Shown one piece after another: positions 1 through 6,024 of a stretch of 8,549 nt of DNA. The notes below the pieces were generated by a model, which was given only the letters and a program-made list of their open reading frames with translations, was not told the DNA's origin and ran no database searches. The DNA lies in contig CAAEUM010000322.1 of NCBI GenBank assembly GCA_900759225.1, positions 1 to 8,549 of the forward strand, in the 5' to 3' direction. The stretch comes from Lachnospiraceae bacterium. Its GTDB lineage: Bacteria > Bacillota > Clostridia > Lachnospirales > Lachnospiraceae. The translations under genes were made by a program, and so were the position numbers. The stretch's first letter is position 1. Every line of letters starts with the position of its first letter.

Positions 1-16
1 GAAGGCCGAACCAAAA

Positions 17-1114
17 TTAAGCTTCGTGCTTCCAATTAATAAAGTTCATAACATCTGAGAAGGTACACATCATGCCGTAGCAGCCGGCAGGAATCTTTTC
101 TGCCTCCTCATTCATTAGATCATAGACATCACGTCCTGTTTCGGCAGCCCTCTGCTTTTCCAGCTGGCAGAAGCCGTCGCGGAACCAGCGCATTACAAGT
201 CCCGGTTTAAATGCCAGGGCTTCATACTGCCATACATCCTTAACAGCGTGACAGTTGACGCGGACACGGCACTGTGGATCGGTAAGGGCCTGGTCGGTAT
301 TATATTCATACTGCCAGAAGCTTCCGCCGAAGATAGCAGCCTCGTTGGCCTCCACAACGCCTACGCCGATACAGCCAAGCTGTGCGTCGCCTCCGCCTAC
401 GATCACAGGTGTTCCTGCTGCAAGGCCGGTTTCAGCTGCGGCAGCCTCAGAGACAGTTCCTGCAGAGGTGCCGGATTCCTGTACTGGTGGGAAAATATCA
501 CTTCTCAGACCGCAGCGCTCCAGAATAGAAGCGTCCCAGCTGCGTGTTTTTAAGCTCATTAAACCGGTGGTGGAGCCGTTGGAAGGCTCTACTGCTAAAA
601 ATCCGGTAAGCTTGTAGATCAGCCAGTCATTGAACATGCCGATCTTTCCGATCTTTTCATAGATCTCAGGCATCTTGTTCTTAACCCAGAGAAGCCTTGG
701 AAGTGCGTCAAGAGCATAGGACTGTCCTGATTCTAAGTACAGTTCTTTTTCAAGGCCCGGATAGCTCTTGATCAGCTCTACGACCTCGTCATCTGCCCGG
801 GCATCCACATTGGCGCAGGCCCAGATCTCTTTTCCATCATGGTCATAAAGGACAATTCCCTCGCGCATACAGGTGGTGGAAATTGCTGCAATCTCAGCAG
901 GGTCGATTCCTGTTTCAGCAAGGACGCCCTGGATACAGCCTTTTGCCAGCTGCCAGTTGTTTACCCAGTCGAAATCCATACTTCCGGGATAGCGCGGGTC
1001 CTCAGCGTGCTCCCATTCCTTCTGGCAGCAGCCGAGCTGATTTCCTTCAAGGTCAAAGAGAACCGCGCGGACGCTGCCGGTTCCGGCATCAATAGCCATT
1101 AAATACTTTCCCAT
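17..1114 (-). CDS. lsrK: Autoinducer-2 kinase LsrK, C-terminally truncated
   Basis: FGGY-family carbohydrate kinase that phosphorylates imported AI-2 (linear DPD) in the cytoplasm, trapping it and making the inducer of LsrR. The N-terminus has the phosphate-binding DAGTGS loop (residues 9-14). The stretches REGIVLY (85-90) and WACANVDARA (98-107) match E. coli LsrK as I recall it almost word for word. GGGDAQLG (240-247) carries the likely catalytic base Asp243, and MRWFRD lies at 308-313. The ATG is preceded at 8 bases by AGGAGA (1123-1128), inside the end of lsrR, so the two genes are probably translationally coupled. The oddity is length: the frame stops after N-W-K-H-E-A at residue 365, where the family continues for about 165 residues with the rest of the FGGY C-terminal domain, including the Gly-rich adenine-binding motif. 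Either the gene is frameshifted or truncated, or the sequence has an error near this edge. The identity is secure; the activity of the product is doubtful. Confidence 0.9.
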   Translation of the reverse strand: MGKYLMAIDAGTGSVRAVLFDLEGNQLGCCQKEWEHAEDPRYPGSMDFDWVNNWQLAKGCIQGVLAETGIDPAEIAAISTTCMREGIVLYDHDGKEIWACANVDARADDEVVELIKSYPGLEKELYLESGQSYALDALPRLLWVKNKMPEIYEKIGKIGMFNDWLIYKLTGFLAVEPSNGSTTGLMSLKTRSWDASILERCGLRSDIFPPVQESGTSAGTVSEAAAAETGLAAGTPVIVGGGDAQLGCIGVGVVEANEAAIFGGSFWQYEYNTDQALTDPQCRVRVNCHAVKDVWQYEALAFKPGLVMRWFRDGFCQLEKQRAAETGRDVYDLMNEEAEKIPAGCYGMMCTFSDVMNFINWKHEA

Positions 1115-1118
1115 ACGT

Positions 1119-2030
1119 TTATTCTCCTATCAATTTTTTTGCTGTATCTTCATCTGTGATCAGGGAGTCAATGTACCCGCCCTGAAGGGCAGCCCGGATC
1201 ACAGCAACCTTTTGTTCTCCGCCTGCAATTCCAATTACATTGTTCAATTCCTTCAGCGTGTCAAGAGGAGTGCTGACAAGCCGGTCCTCAATGCTGGTGA
1301 CAACAGGAACGCCGTTTTTATCGATAAAGTGGGTCAGGATATCCCCCACGGCCCCTTTCATTGTAAGGTAGGCAAAATCATTCTGACTTAAAATACCATT
1401 GGAAAGGATAGTAGCGTCAGGGTTCATAGCTCCGATCCCTACGATTGAAAAGGATGAAAGCTTTACCATACGCCGGATCTCCTTTACGCTGGGTTCCTGA
1501 AGGATAGACTGGCATACCTCCCTGGAGGAGAGCACCAGAGGTGCCGGATACAGGTGCAGCCTGGCCTTAAATACGTTGGAGGTGCTGTTTGGAAGGTAGT
1601 AGCTGACACCTCCCGTAAAAGAAACAATGGAAACAGGCACATCTGTAATATTTGCCAGATGGTTTAATACCCGGGAAGGCGTATCGCCGTAGCCCATATT
1701 AATAAAGGTATTTTCCGTTACCTGGTCAGCTAAGAAGTTGGCGGCAGCCAGGGCCAGATGCTCATTGAGTCTTGCTCTGTTGTCCGGCGTGGGAATGATC
1801 AGAACATTTTTCAGATTCCACTGCTGGCGAAGCTTTTGTTCGATCGGAAGCTGCTTCCCGTTTCCCTGGGAAATACGGAACTGGATGATCCCTGTTTCCC
1901 GTGCTGCCTCCAGAAGGCGGATAACCTTCATTCGGGAAATTCCCAGCTTTTCTGCAATGGACTGCTGCGTCATATTTTCAATATAGTAATACCAGGCAGC
2001 CTTTGAGATCAATTCGTCATCATACTTCAT
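1119..2030 (-). CDS. lsrR: SorC/DeoR-family transcriptional repressor LsrR
   Basis: Predicted repressor of both lsr transcription units, released by phospho-AI-2. It has 303 residues, close to the 317 of E. coli LsrR. An N-terminal helix-turn-helix spans about residues 12-49 (AAWYYYIENMTQQSIAEKLG leads into ISRMKVIRLL), closely matching the E. coli helix-turn-helix. The rest is a SorC-type sugar-phosphate-binding domain, with SFTGGVSYY (137-145), YPAPLV (161-166), SIVGIGAM (195-202), and KGAVGDIL (225-232). In the last motif Asp230 and Leu232 align with the E. coli residues reported to contact phospho-AI-2. IGIAGGEQKV and ITDEDTA close the domain, as in the family. The start is supported by CTCCTT (2039-2044; AAGGAG on the coding strand) 8 bases upstream. 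It lies divergent to lsrA and heads the lsrR-lsrK unit, as in enterobacteria. Autoregulation is inferred from repeats around its own promoter. Confidence 0.93.
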   Translation of the reverse strand: MKYDDELISKAAWYYYIENMTQQSIAEKLGISRMKVIRLLEAARETGIIQFRISQGNGKQLPIEQKLRQQWNLKNVLIIPTPDNRARLNEHLALAAANFLADQVTENTFINMGYGDTPSRVLNHLANITDVPVSIVSFTGGVSYYLPNSTSNVFKARLHLYPAPLVLSSREVCQSILQEPSVKEIRRMVKLSSFSIVGIGAMNPDATILSNGILSQNDFAYLTMKGAVGDILTHFIDKNGVPVVTSIEDRLVSTPLDTLKELNNVIGIAGGEQKVAVIRAALQGGYIDSLITDEDTAKKLIGE

Positions 2031-2064
2031 GTGCCTTGCTCCTTTTTTGATTGGTATATCCGTA

Positions 2065-2111
2065 CAGAATGTAACAAATGTTCAATTATAATACAAATAT
2101 ATCACATTCTG
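2065..2111. repeat. Inverted repeat bracketing the lsrR start region
   Basis: CAGAATGT (2065-2072) and its exact reverse complement ACATTCTG (2104-2111) are 39 bases apart centre to centre. The right arm lies in the -35/-10 spacer of the lsrR promoter and the left arm lies in the leader, so the symmetry centre (2088) falls at the predicted start site. The 31-base gap is too AT-rich for a convincing hairpin. A pair of repressor half-sites is the more natural reading. Function is inferred. Confidence 0.45.
2072..2087. promoter_or_regulatory. Candidate LsrR operator at lsrR
   Basis: TAACAAATGTTCAATT lies just downstream of the predicted lsrR start. It agrees at 13 of 16 positions with a box downstream of the lsrA start (2303-2318) in the same orientation. 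On the minus strand it reads AATTGAACATTTGTTA, with an AACA/TGTT dyad and a TTGAACA half-site of the kind I associate with operators of the SorC/DeoR repressor class. The assignment to LsrR is inferred from position and sharing only. Confidence 0.35.
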
Positions 2112-2124
2112 CAGCATATGTCAA
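2096..2124 (-). promoter_or_regulatory. Promoter of lsrR-lsrK
   Basis: Read on the minus strand, TTGACA (2119-2124) and TATATT (2096-2101) are separated by exactly 17 bases, an excellent SigA/sigma-70 promoter. Transcription should start near 2089, giving a leader of about 60 bases before the lsrR ATG. A second TATAAT-like stretch lies a little downstream but has no correctly spaced -35. Confidence 0.8.
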
Positions 2125-2246
2125 TTGGAAGCCCAAAACCCGGAGGGGTGAAGCTCTGATGTATAAAATATATAATATATTTAAGAAAAAAGCAAGTGCA
2201 TTGTGGAAAATATGTGAAAAATAATACAAAAAAGAGATGGAAACCC

Positions 2247-2275
2247 TTGACAAAGATAGTGGATATGATTATACT
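2247..2275 (+). promoter_or_regulatory. Promoter of the lsrACDBF operon
   Basis: TTGACA (2247-2252), a 17-base spacer, and TATACT (2270-2275) form a near-consensus SigA promoter. Transcription is expected to start near 2282, about 54 bases before the lsrA ATG. Such a strong core is typical of an operon controlled by a repressor rather than by an activator, which fits LsrR. Confidence 0.85.
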
Positions 2276-2286
2276 GTGGATATGAT
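2259..2286 (+). repeat. 11-base direct repeats on the lsrA core promoter
   Basis: GTGGATATGAT occurs perfectly at 2259-2269 and again at 2276-2286, 17 bases start to start. The first copy fills the downstream part of the -35/-10 spacer and the second runs from the end of the -10 box across the predicted start site. A protein bound to either would block RNA polymerase, so these are candidate operator elements. No copy is seen at the lsrR promoter. Confidence 0.5.
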
Positions 2287-2302
2287 AAAATGTTTAATGA
2301 TA

Positions 2303-2318
2303 TAACAAAAATACAATT
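2303..2318. promoter_or_regulatory. Candidate LsrR operator in the lsrA leader
   Basis: TAACAAAAATACAATT is the partner of the 2072-2087 box (13 of 16 identical, same orientation). It lies between the predicted lsrA start site and the ribosome binding site AGGGGAGG (2323-2330). It overlaps an imperfect dyad TGTT...AACA (2291-2307). AT-rich composition makes chance similarity possible. Confidence 0.3.
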
Positions 2319-2335
2319 TTGAAGGGGAGGTCAAC

Positions 2336-3862
2336 ATGAGCCAGACCGTAGAAGGCACTACAAACCGGCCGCTGCTTTCTGTGTGCGGCATTACAAAGAG
2401 ATTTGGTCTGAATGTTGTACTAAAAGGAATTGACCTGAGCGTAGGCGCAGGAGAAGTATTAACATTGATCGGCGGAAACGGAGCCGGAAAATCAACTCTT
2501 ATGAAGATCATAATGGGAATTTATCAGCCCGATCAGGGTGAGCTGTACATAGATGGAGAAAAAATTTCCAACTTTAAGCCTTCTGTTTCACTCCAGAAGG
2601 GCATTTATATGGTTCCTCAGGAGCCTATGCTGTTCCCGAATATGAGCGTAGAGGAAAATATCCTCATCGGCTTTACCGGTTCAAAGGCAGAGCTTCACAA
2701 CCGCCTGGTAAAGCTGAACAAGGATGTGGGCTGGAACCTGGATCTGACAAGAAAAGCCTTAAGCCTTTCAATCGCAGAACAGCAGATCGTAGAGCTTCTG
2801 CGAGGCATGATGCGAAATGCCAAGGTCTTGATCCTGGATGAGCCAACCTCTGCACTTACCTTTGATGAGGTTGAATCTTTATTTAAGGTAGTGATGGACT
2901 TAAAAGCAAAGGGCATCGGCATTATCTACATTACCCACCGTATGGCAGAGGTGTTTACGATCGGAACCCATGTAGCGATCATGCGTGACGGTGTTATTAC
3001 CCTCCGGGGACCGATCAGTGAGTTTACAAGGGATATGCTGGTAAAGGGACTTCTTCCTCCGGATATGGATGATGTGGAAAAGAGGGAACAGGAAGAGGTA
3101 GCCATTGATTATAAGAATTTAAAGCCGGTCTTAAAACTGGAGCACTTTTCAGGATATGGCTTTGAAGATATTAATTTCCAGGTTTATCCGGGAGAGATCC
3201 TGGGTGTTGCCGGACTGGTGGGAGCAGGAAGGACCGAGCTTGCAACAACTATTTTTGGAAGAGAAAAGGTTCTTTCCGGAAAGGTTTATTTAAATGATAA
3301 GGATGTAACGGGCCTTTCCACCAGAGAGATGATCCGGGCAGGTATCAACTATGTGCCGGAGGACAGGCGGCAGAACGGCCTCTTCGGAATCAGCAGCGTA
3401 GCTGCAAATACAACGTCCTCCCTGCTGTTTGACAATACCCTTGGAAAGGTATTCTTAAATAAGAAAAAGGAAACAGAGATCACACAGAAATATATTAATG
3501 ATTTCCGTACAAAGGTAACTGGCCAGGATCAGGCCTGCGGAAGCCTTTCCGGCGGAAACCAGCAGAAGGTAGTCATTGGACGCTGTCTTTCTTCACTGCC
3601 AAAGCTGGTGATCCTGGATGAGCCTACACGAGGAATTGATGCGGCAGCCCGAGGTGATGTTTATTCCATTATCCTGGAATTAAAGAAGCAGGGCGTAGCT
3701 ATTATGCTGATCTCTTCCGATATGGAGGAGATCGTAGAGCTGTCAGACAGGGCAGTGGTCATGTTCCAGGGACATATTACCGGAGAATTATCGAAAGATG
3801 AGATAGACCAGAATACATTGATGAATGCATCATTTGATGTAAAGGCAGAGGAGGAAAACTGA
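2336..3862 (+). CDS. lsrA: AI-2 ABC importer, double ATPase subunit LsrA
   Basis: Cytoplasmic energy-coupling subunit of the AI-2 importer, of the CUT2 (ribose-type) class with two fused nucleotide-binding domains. At 508 residues it matches the usual ~510. The first domain has Walker A GGNGAGKST (46-54), a degenerate signature LSIAEQQ (144-150) and Walker B VLILDEPTSAL (164-174). The second has a Walker A with Arg in place of Lys, GLVGAGRT (293-300), then a canonical signature LSGGNQQK (404-411) and Walker B LVILDEPTRGID (424-435). This pairing of one degenerate signature and one Arg-type P-loop is normal for the family, not damage. It is the first gene of the operon, with AGGGGAGG 5 bases before the ATG. 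By sequence alone it could be a ribose or other sugar ATPase; the neighbours lsrB, lsrF, lsrK and lsrR fix the assignment. Confidence 0.92.
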   Translation: MSQTVEGTTNRPLLSVCGITKRFGLNVVLKGIDLSVGAGEVLTLIGGNGAGKSTLMKIIMGIYQPDQGELYIDGEKISNFKPSVSLQKGIYMVPQEPMLFPNMSVEENILIGFTGSKAELHNRLVKLNKDVGWNLDLTRKALSLSIAEQQIVELLRGMMRNAKVLILDEPTSALTFDEVESLFKVVMDLKAKGIGIIYITHRMAEVFTIGTHVAIMRDGVITLRGPISEFTRDMLVKGLLPPDMDDVEKREQEEVAIDYKNLKPVLKLEHFSGYGFEDINFQVYPGEILGVAGLVGAGRTELATTIFGREKVLSGKVYLNDKDVTGLSTREMIRAGINYVPEDRRQNGLFGISSVAANTTSSLLFDNTLGKVFLNKKKETEITQKYINDFRTKVTGQDQACGSLSGGNQQKVVIGRCLSSLPKLVILDEPTRGIDAAARGDVYSIILELKKQGVAIMLISSDMEEIVELSDRAVVMFQGHITGELSKDEIDQNTLMNASFDVKAEEEN

Positions 3863-3863
3863 T

Positions 3864-4892
3864 ATGAGCGCGGTAAAAAGATTTTTAAAGGCCCGTGAAT
3901 CGGGAAGCCTTCTGTTCCTTATTTTCCTGATCGTACTGGTAGGCCTGGTAAACCCGGACTTCTGGAAACCAACAAGCTTATTAAACTGTCTGAATGATTC
4001 CGTTGTATTTACGCTTCTGGCAGTGGGAATTGCATTTGTTATCCTTACCGGGGAGATCGACGTTTCCATCGGCGCGATCCTTGGTATGAGTGCAGCCGTG
4101 GGAGCTACTCTTTTAAGGGACGGCAGCAGCGTGTTTGTTGCAGCTGGTGCAGCAGTCCTTGTGGGAGCAGTCATTGGACTGGTAAATGGTTTTGGCGTTT
4201 CTGTTTTAAAGATTCCGTCATTGATCTTTACACTGGGTGTTAACGGCGTTGTCCGCGGACTGATCTATGTATATACAGGCGGTGCATGGGTGGAAAACCT
4301 TCCGGCTGATTATACAAAGGCTTCCAATGTGAAGCTGGTAGGGGAGCTGACTGTATTTTACGCAGTTACCCTTGCAGTAGTCCTGATCGCCAATTATATT
4401 TTGACAAAGACAAGAAAGGGCCGCTATTTTACTGCAGTAGGTGATAATATTTCTGGTGCAACACTGGTTGGTATCCCTACAACTGCTACAAAGATCATGG
4501 CTTATGTTATCTGCGGTATTATGGCTGCAGCAGCAGGTATGGTTTATACCTCACGAATTGGCTTCGTTACGCCAACCGCAGGAAACAATTACGAGATGAA
4601 GGCGATCGCAGCCTGCGTTCTCGGCGGTGTAGCTTTGACCGGAGGCCAGGGAAGCCTTTTAGGAGCTGCGATCGGCGCGATCATTATGTCCTCGATCAGC
4701 CGTATCCTGGTATTCTTAGGGTTCTCGTCTGATTATGATAATACGATCACCGGTGTTATGCTGATCGTCATTGTAGTTGTGACAACCGTTGCACAGAATC
4801 GTGCGATCATTAAAAACCGTCATGATATCCTGCTGGCAAGAACCAACAAGGATGACGGAAAAGAAGAACAGAAGAAAGGAGCGCAGGCATAA
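3864..4892 (+). CDS. lsrC: AI-2 ABC importer permease LsrC
   Basis: Membrane subunit of the importer, thought to form the translocation path as a heterodimer with LsrD. Its 342 residues equal the length I recall for E. coli LsrC. It is strongly hydrophobic throughout. It has the BPD_transp_2 motif LTGEIDVSIGA (61-71), a GRYFTAVGDNISGA loop (187-199), and the C-terminal coupling region EMKAIAACVLGGVALTGG (244-261), which matches E. coli LsrC closely. A charged, Lys-rich tail (about 315-342) lies in the cytoplasm by inference. The gene starts one base after the lsrA stop (TGA-T-ATG). Its ribosome binding site GAGGAGG (3848-3854) lies inside lsrA, so translation is coupled. The Glu in GEID replaces the Gly of typical ribose permeases, and this position is also variable in LsrC of enterobacteria. 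Confidence 0.9.
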   Translation: MSAVKRFLKARESGSLLFLIFLIVLVGLVNPDFWKPTSLLNCLNDSVVFTLLAVGIAFVILTGEIDVSIGAILGMSAAVGATLLRDGSSVFVAAGAAVLVGAVIGLVNGFGVSVLKIPSLIFTLGVNGVVRGLIYVYTGGAWVENLPADYTKASNVKLVGELTVFYAVTLAVVLIANYILTKTRKGRYFTAVGDNISGATLVGIPTTATKIMAYVICGIMAAAAGMVYTSRIGFVTPTAGNNYEMKAIAACVLGGVALTGGQGSLLGAAIGAIIMSSISRILVFLGFSSDYDNTITGVMLIVIVVVTTVAQNRAIIKNRHDILLARTNKDDGKEEQKKGAQA

Positions 4893-5908
4893 TGAAGACA
4901 TCATTTCTGGAAAAAACCAAAAAGTTTTTTAAGAGCTGGGAATTTGTTCTGCTGCTTATCCTGTTCTTTGAAATTGTTATTTTTGCAACCAAGAACCCTA
5001 AGTTTTTGATGCCGAGAGTATTGTTTGGCAGCTTGAATGATATTATTTCCATCTGTATTATTTCCCTGTTTGTCACCTTCGTCATGATCACAGGAGGAAT
5101 TGACATCCAGGCAGGTTCTATTGTAGGCTTATCCTCTATTGTCCTGGGCGTTGCATGGCAGGATGGAGGAATGAATATCTGGGCAGCAGTTGCCCTTGCT
5201 ATTTTAGTGGCAGGCTTATGCGGTGCACTTTCCGGATTTTTCGTTGCATACTGCGGTGTACAGCCGATGGTGGTGACCCTGGGCGGAAGCTTCCTGTTTA
5301 CAGGTCTGGCCCTTCTGGTTTCCAATATGTCTGCAACGGAAAGCTATAAGGGAATCAGCGGTTTCCCGGACAGCTTCCTGCAGCTTTCAAAGTTCAAACT
5401 GTTTGGTGTGCTTCCCTGCCAGGTGATCATTTTCCTGGTGCTGGCAGTGATCGCCTACATATTGTTAAACAAGACGAAATACGGAAGAATGATCTTTCTT
5501 ATTGGTGTCAACAAGGATGCCGCAGAGTTTTCAGGAATTAATACAAGGCTGGTTACCATGTCAACCTATGTCCTGTCCGGAATCAGCGCAGCCATTGCAG
5601 GCGTTATCCTTACATCCTACATCGGCACAGCAAAGTCAGATATCGGTGTAACCTTTACACTCCCTATTATCACCGCAGTTGTTCTGGGCGGTACGCTTTC
5701 TACAGGAGGTAAGGGCTCTGTTGTGGGAACTGCTCTTGCAGCGGTGGTGATCGGTGTACTGAAATTCGGTCTTCCCCTTTGCTTTAAGGTATCCCAGCAG
5801 TATCTGGATATCCCGGTAGGACTCCTGCTCCTGGTAGTAGTGATCGGACGCTCCCTGCTGACAAATCCAAAGGTGGTTGCAGCTTTGCACAAGAAAGACG
5901 AAAAATAA
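4892..5908 (+). CDS. lsrD: AI-2 ABC importer permease LsrD
   Basis: Second membrane subunit of the AI-2 importer, 338 residues against about 330 in E. coli. A short Lys-rich N-terminus leads into a hydrophobic helix (about 17-33). The family motif TGGIDIQAGS is at 67-76. The stretches KGISGFP (153-159), GRMIFLIGVN (198-207), SYIGTAKSDIG (242-252) and LPIITAVVLGG (257-267) follow E. coli LsrD in order, which separates it from LsrC and from ribose permeases. It overlaps lsrC by one base (TAATG). Its ribosome binding site AAAGGAG (4875-4881) is inside lsrC, so LsrC and LsrD are probably made in equal amounts. After it comes a 116-base gap before lsrB. Confidence 0.9.
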   Translation: MKTSFLEKTKKFFKSWEFVLLLILFFEIVIFATKNPKFLMPRVLFGSLNDIISICIISLFVTFVMITGGIDIQAGSIVGLSSIVLGVAWQDGGMNIWAAVALAILVAGLCGALSGFFVAYCGVQPMVVTLGGSFLFTGLALLVSNMSATESYKGISGFPDSFLQLSKFKLFGVLPCQVIIFLVLAVIAYILLNKTKYGRMIFLIGVNKDAAEFSGINTRLVTMSTYVLSGISAAIAGVILTSYIGTAKSDIGVTFTLPIITAVVLGGTLSTGGKGSVVGTALAAVVIGVLKFGLPLCFKVSQQYLDIPVGLLLLVVVIGRSLLTNPKVVAALHKKDEK

Positions 5909-5932
5909 AAATTCAAAAGTAACTGCTCAAAA

Positions 5933-6000
5933 CGGCGGTGCATCCGCTGGGGATAGGCCGGTTTGGACAGTTCTCAATAAAAATATGCAGTAAACTGCAT
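5933..6000 (+). ncRNA. Hairpins in the lsrD-lsrB leader
   Basis: The 116-base gap after lsrD contains two possible RNA hairpins. CGGCGG-TGCAT-CCGCTG (5933-5949) has a six-pair stem with one G-U. ATGCAG-TAAA-CTGCAT (5985-6000) has a perfect six-pair stem. The second ends 9 bases before the lsrB ribosome binding site. Neither is followed by a run of T, so they do not look like terminators. They may mark a processing or stabilising site that lets lsrB be expressed above the permease genes. No good promoter is visible in the gap. Confidence 0.35.
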
Positions 6001-6009
6001 ACAAATAAG

Positions 6010-6016
6010 AAGGAGG
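6010..6016 (+). promoter_or_regulatory. Ribosome binding site fixing the lsrB start
   Basis: AAGGAGG lies 8 bases before the ATG at 6025, and the protein from there begins with a lipoprotein signal. The frame is open further upstream to an ATG at 5938, but that start has no such site and would put 29 polar residues ahead of the signal peptide. Confidence 0.85.
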
Positions 6017-6024
6017 AACTTTTT

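Larger units (their letters stand above)
2031..2335. promoter_or_regulatory. Divergent lsrR/lsrA control region
   Basis: This 305-base AT-rich gap separates lsrR from lsrA. It holds one consensus-like promoter per direction (2096-2124 minus, 2247-2275 plus), with the two -35 boxes facing each other about 120 bases apart. It also holds three repeat sets that could bind LsrR, which are listed separately. The middle (2125-2246) has no confident gene. It contains a 17-base perfect AT palindrome (2166-2182, AAATATATAATATATTT) and a 21-codon open frame (2159-2224) behind a GGAGGGG stretch. I saw no obvious CcpA-type cre site and no CRP-type TGTGA-N6-TCACA site. Confidence 0.8.

Noticed and set aside
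255..617. A 120-codon plus-strand open frame opposite lsrK
   Set aside because: It is a shadow of the conserved lsrK coding strand, with a low-complexity product and no recognisable motif.
3221..3244. A damaged second ATP site in LsrA (Arg instead of Lys in the P-loop)
   Set aside because: GAGRT in the second domain is the normal state of ribose-type double ATPases and not a mutation.
4810..5325. A 171-codon minus-strand open frame across the lsrC-lsrD junction
   Set aside because: It lies entirely opposite two well-recognised permease genes, its product is rich in Thr, Pro, Arg and Ile without any recognisable domain, and it has no convincing ribosome binding site.
5966..5990. A promoter for lsrB around TTGGAC...TATGCA
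   Set aside because: Both boxes are poor matches and the best spacing is about 15 bases; not good enough to call.
5938..6024. A longer LsrB starting at the ATG at 5938
   Set aside because: It would place 29 polar residues before a clear lipoprotein signal peptide and lacks a good ribosome binding site; AAGGAGG at 6010-6016 points to the ATG at 6025.
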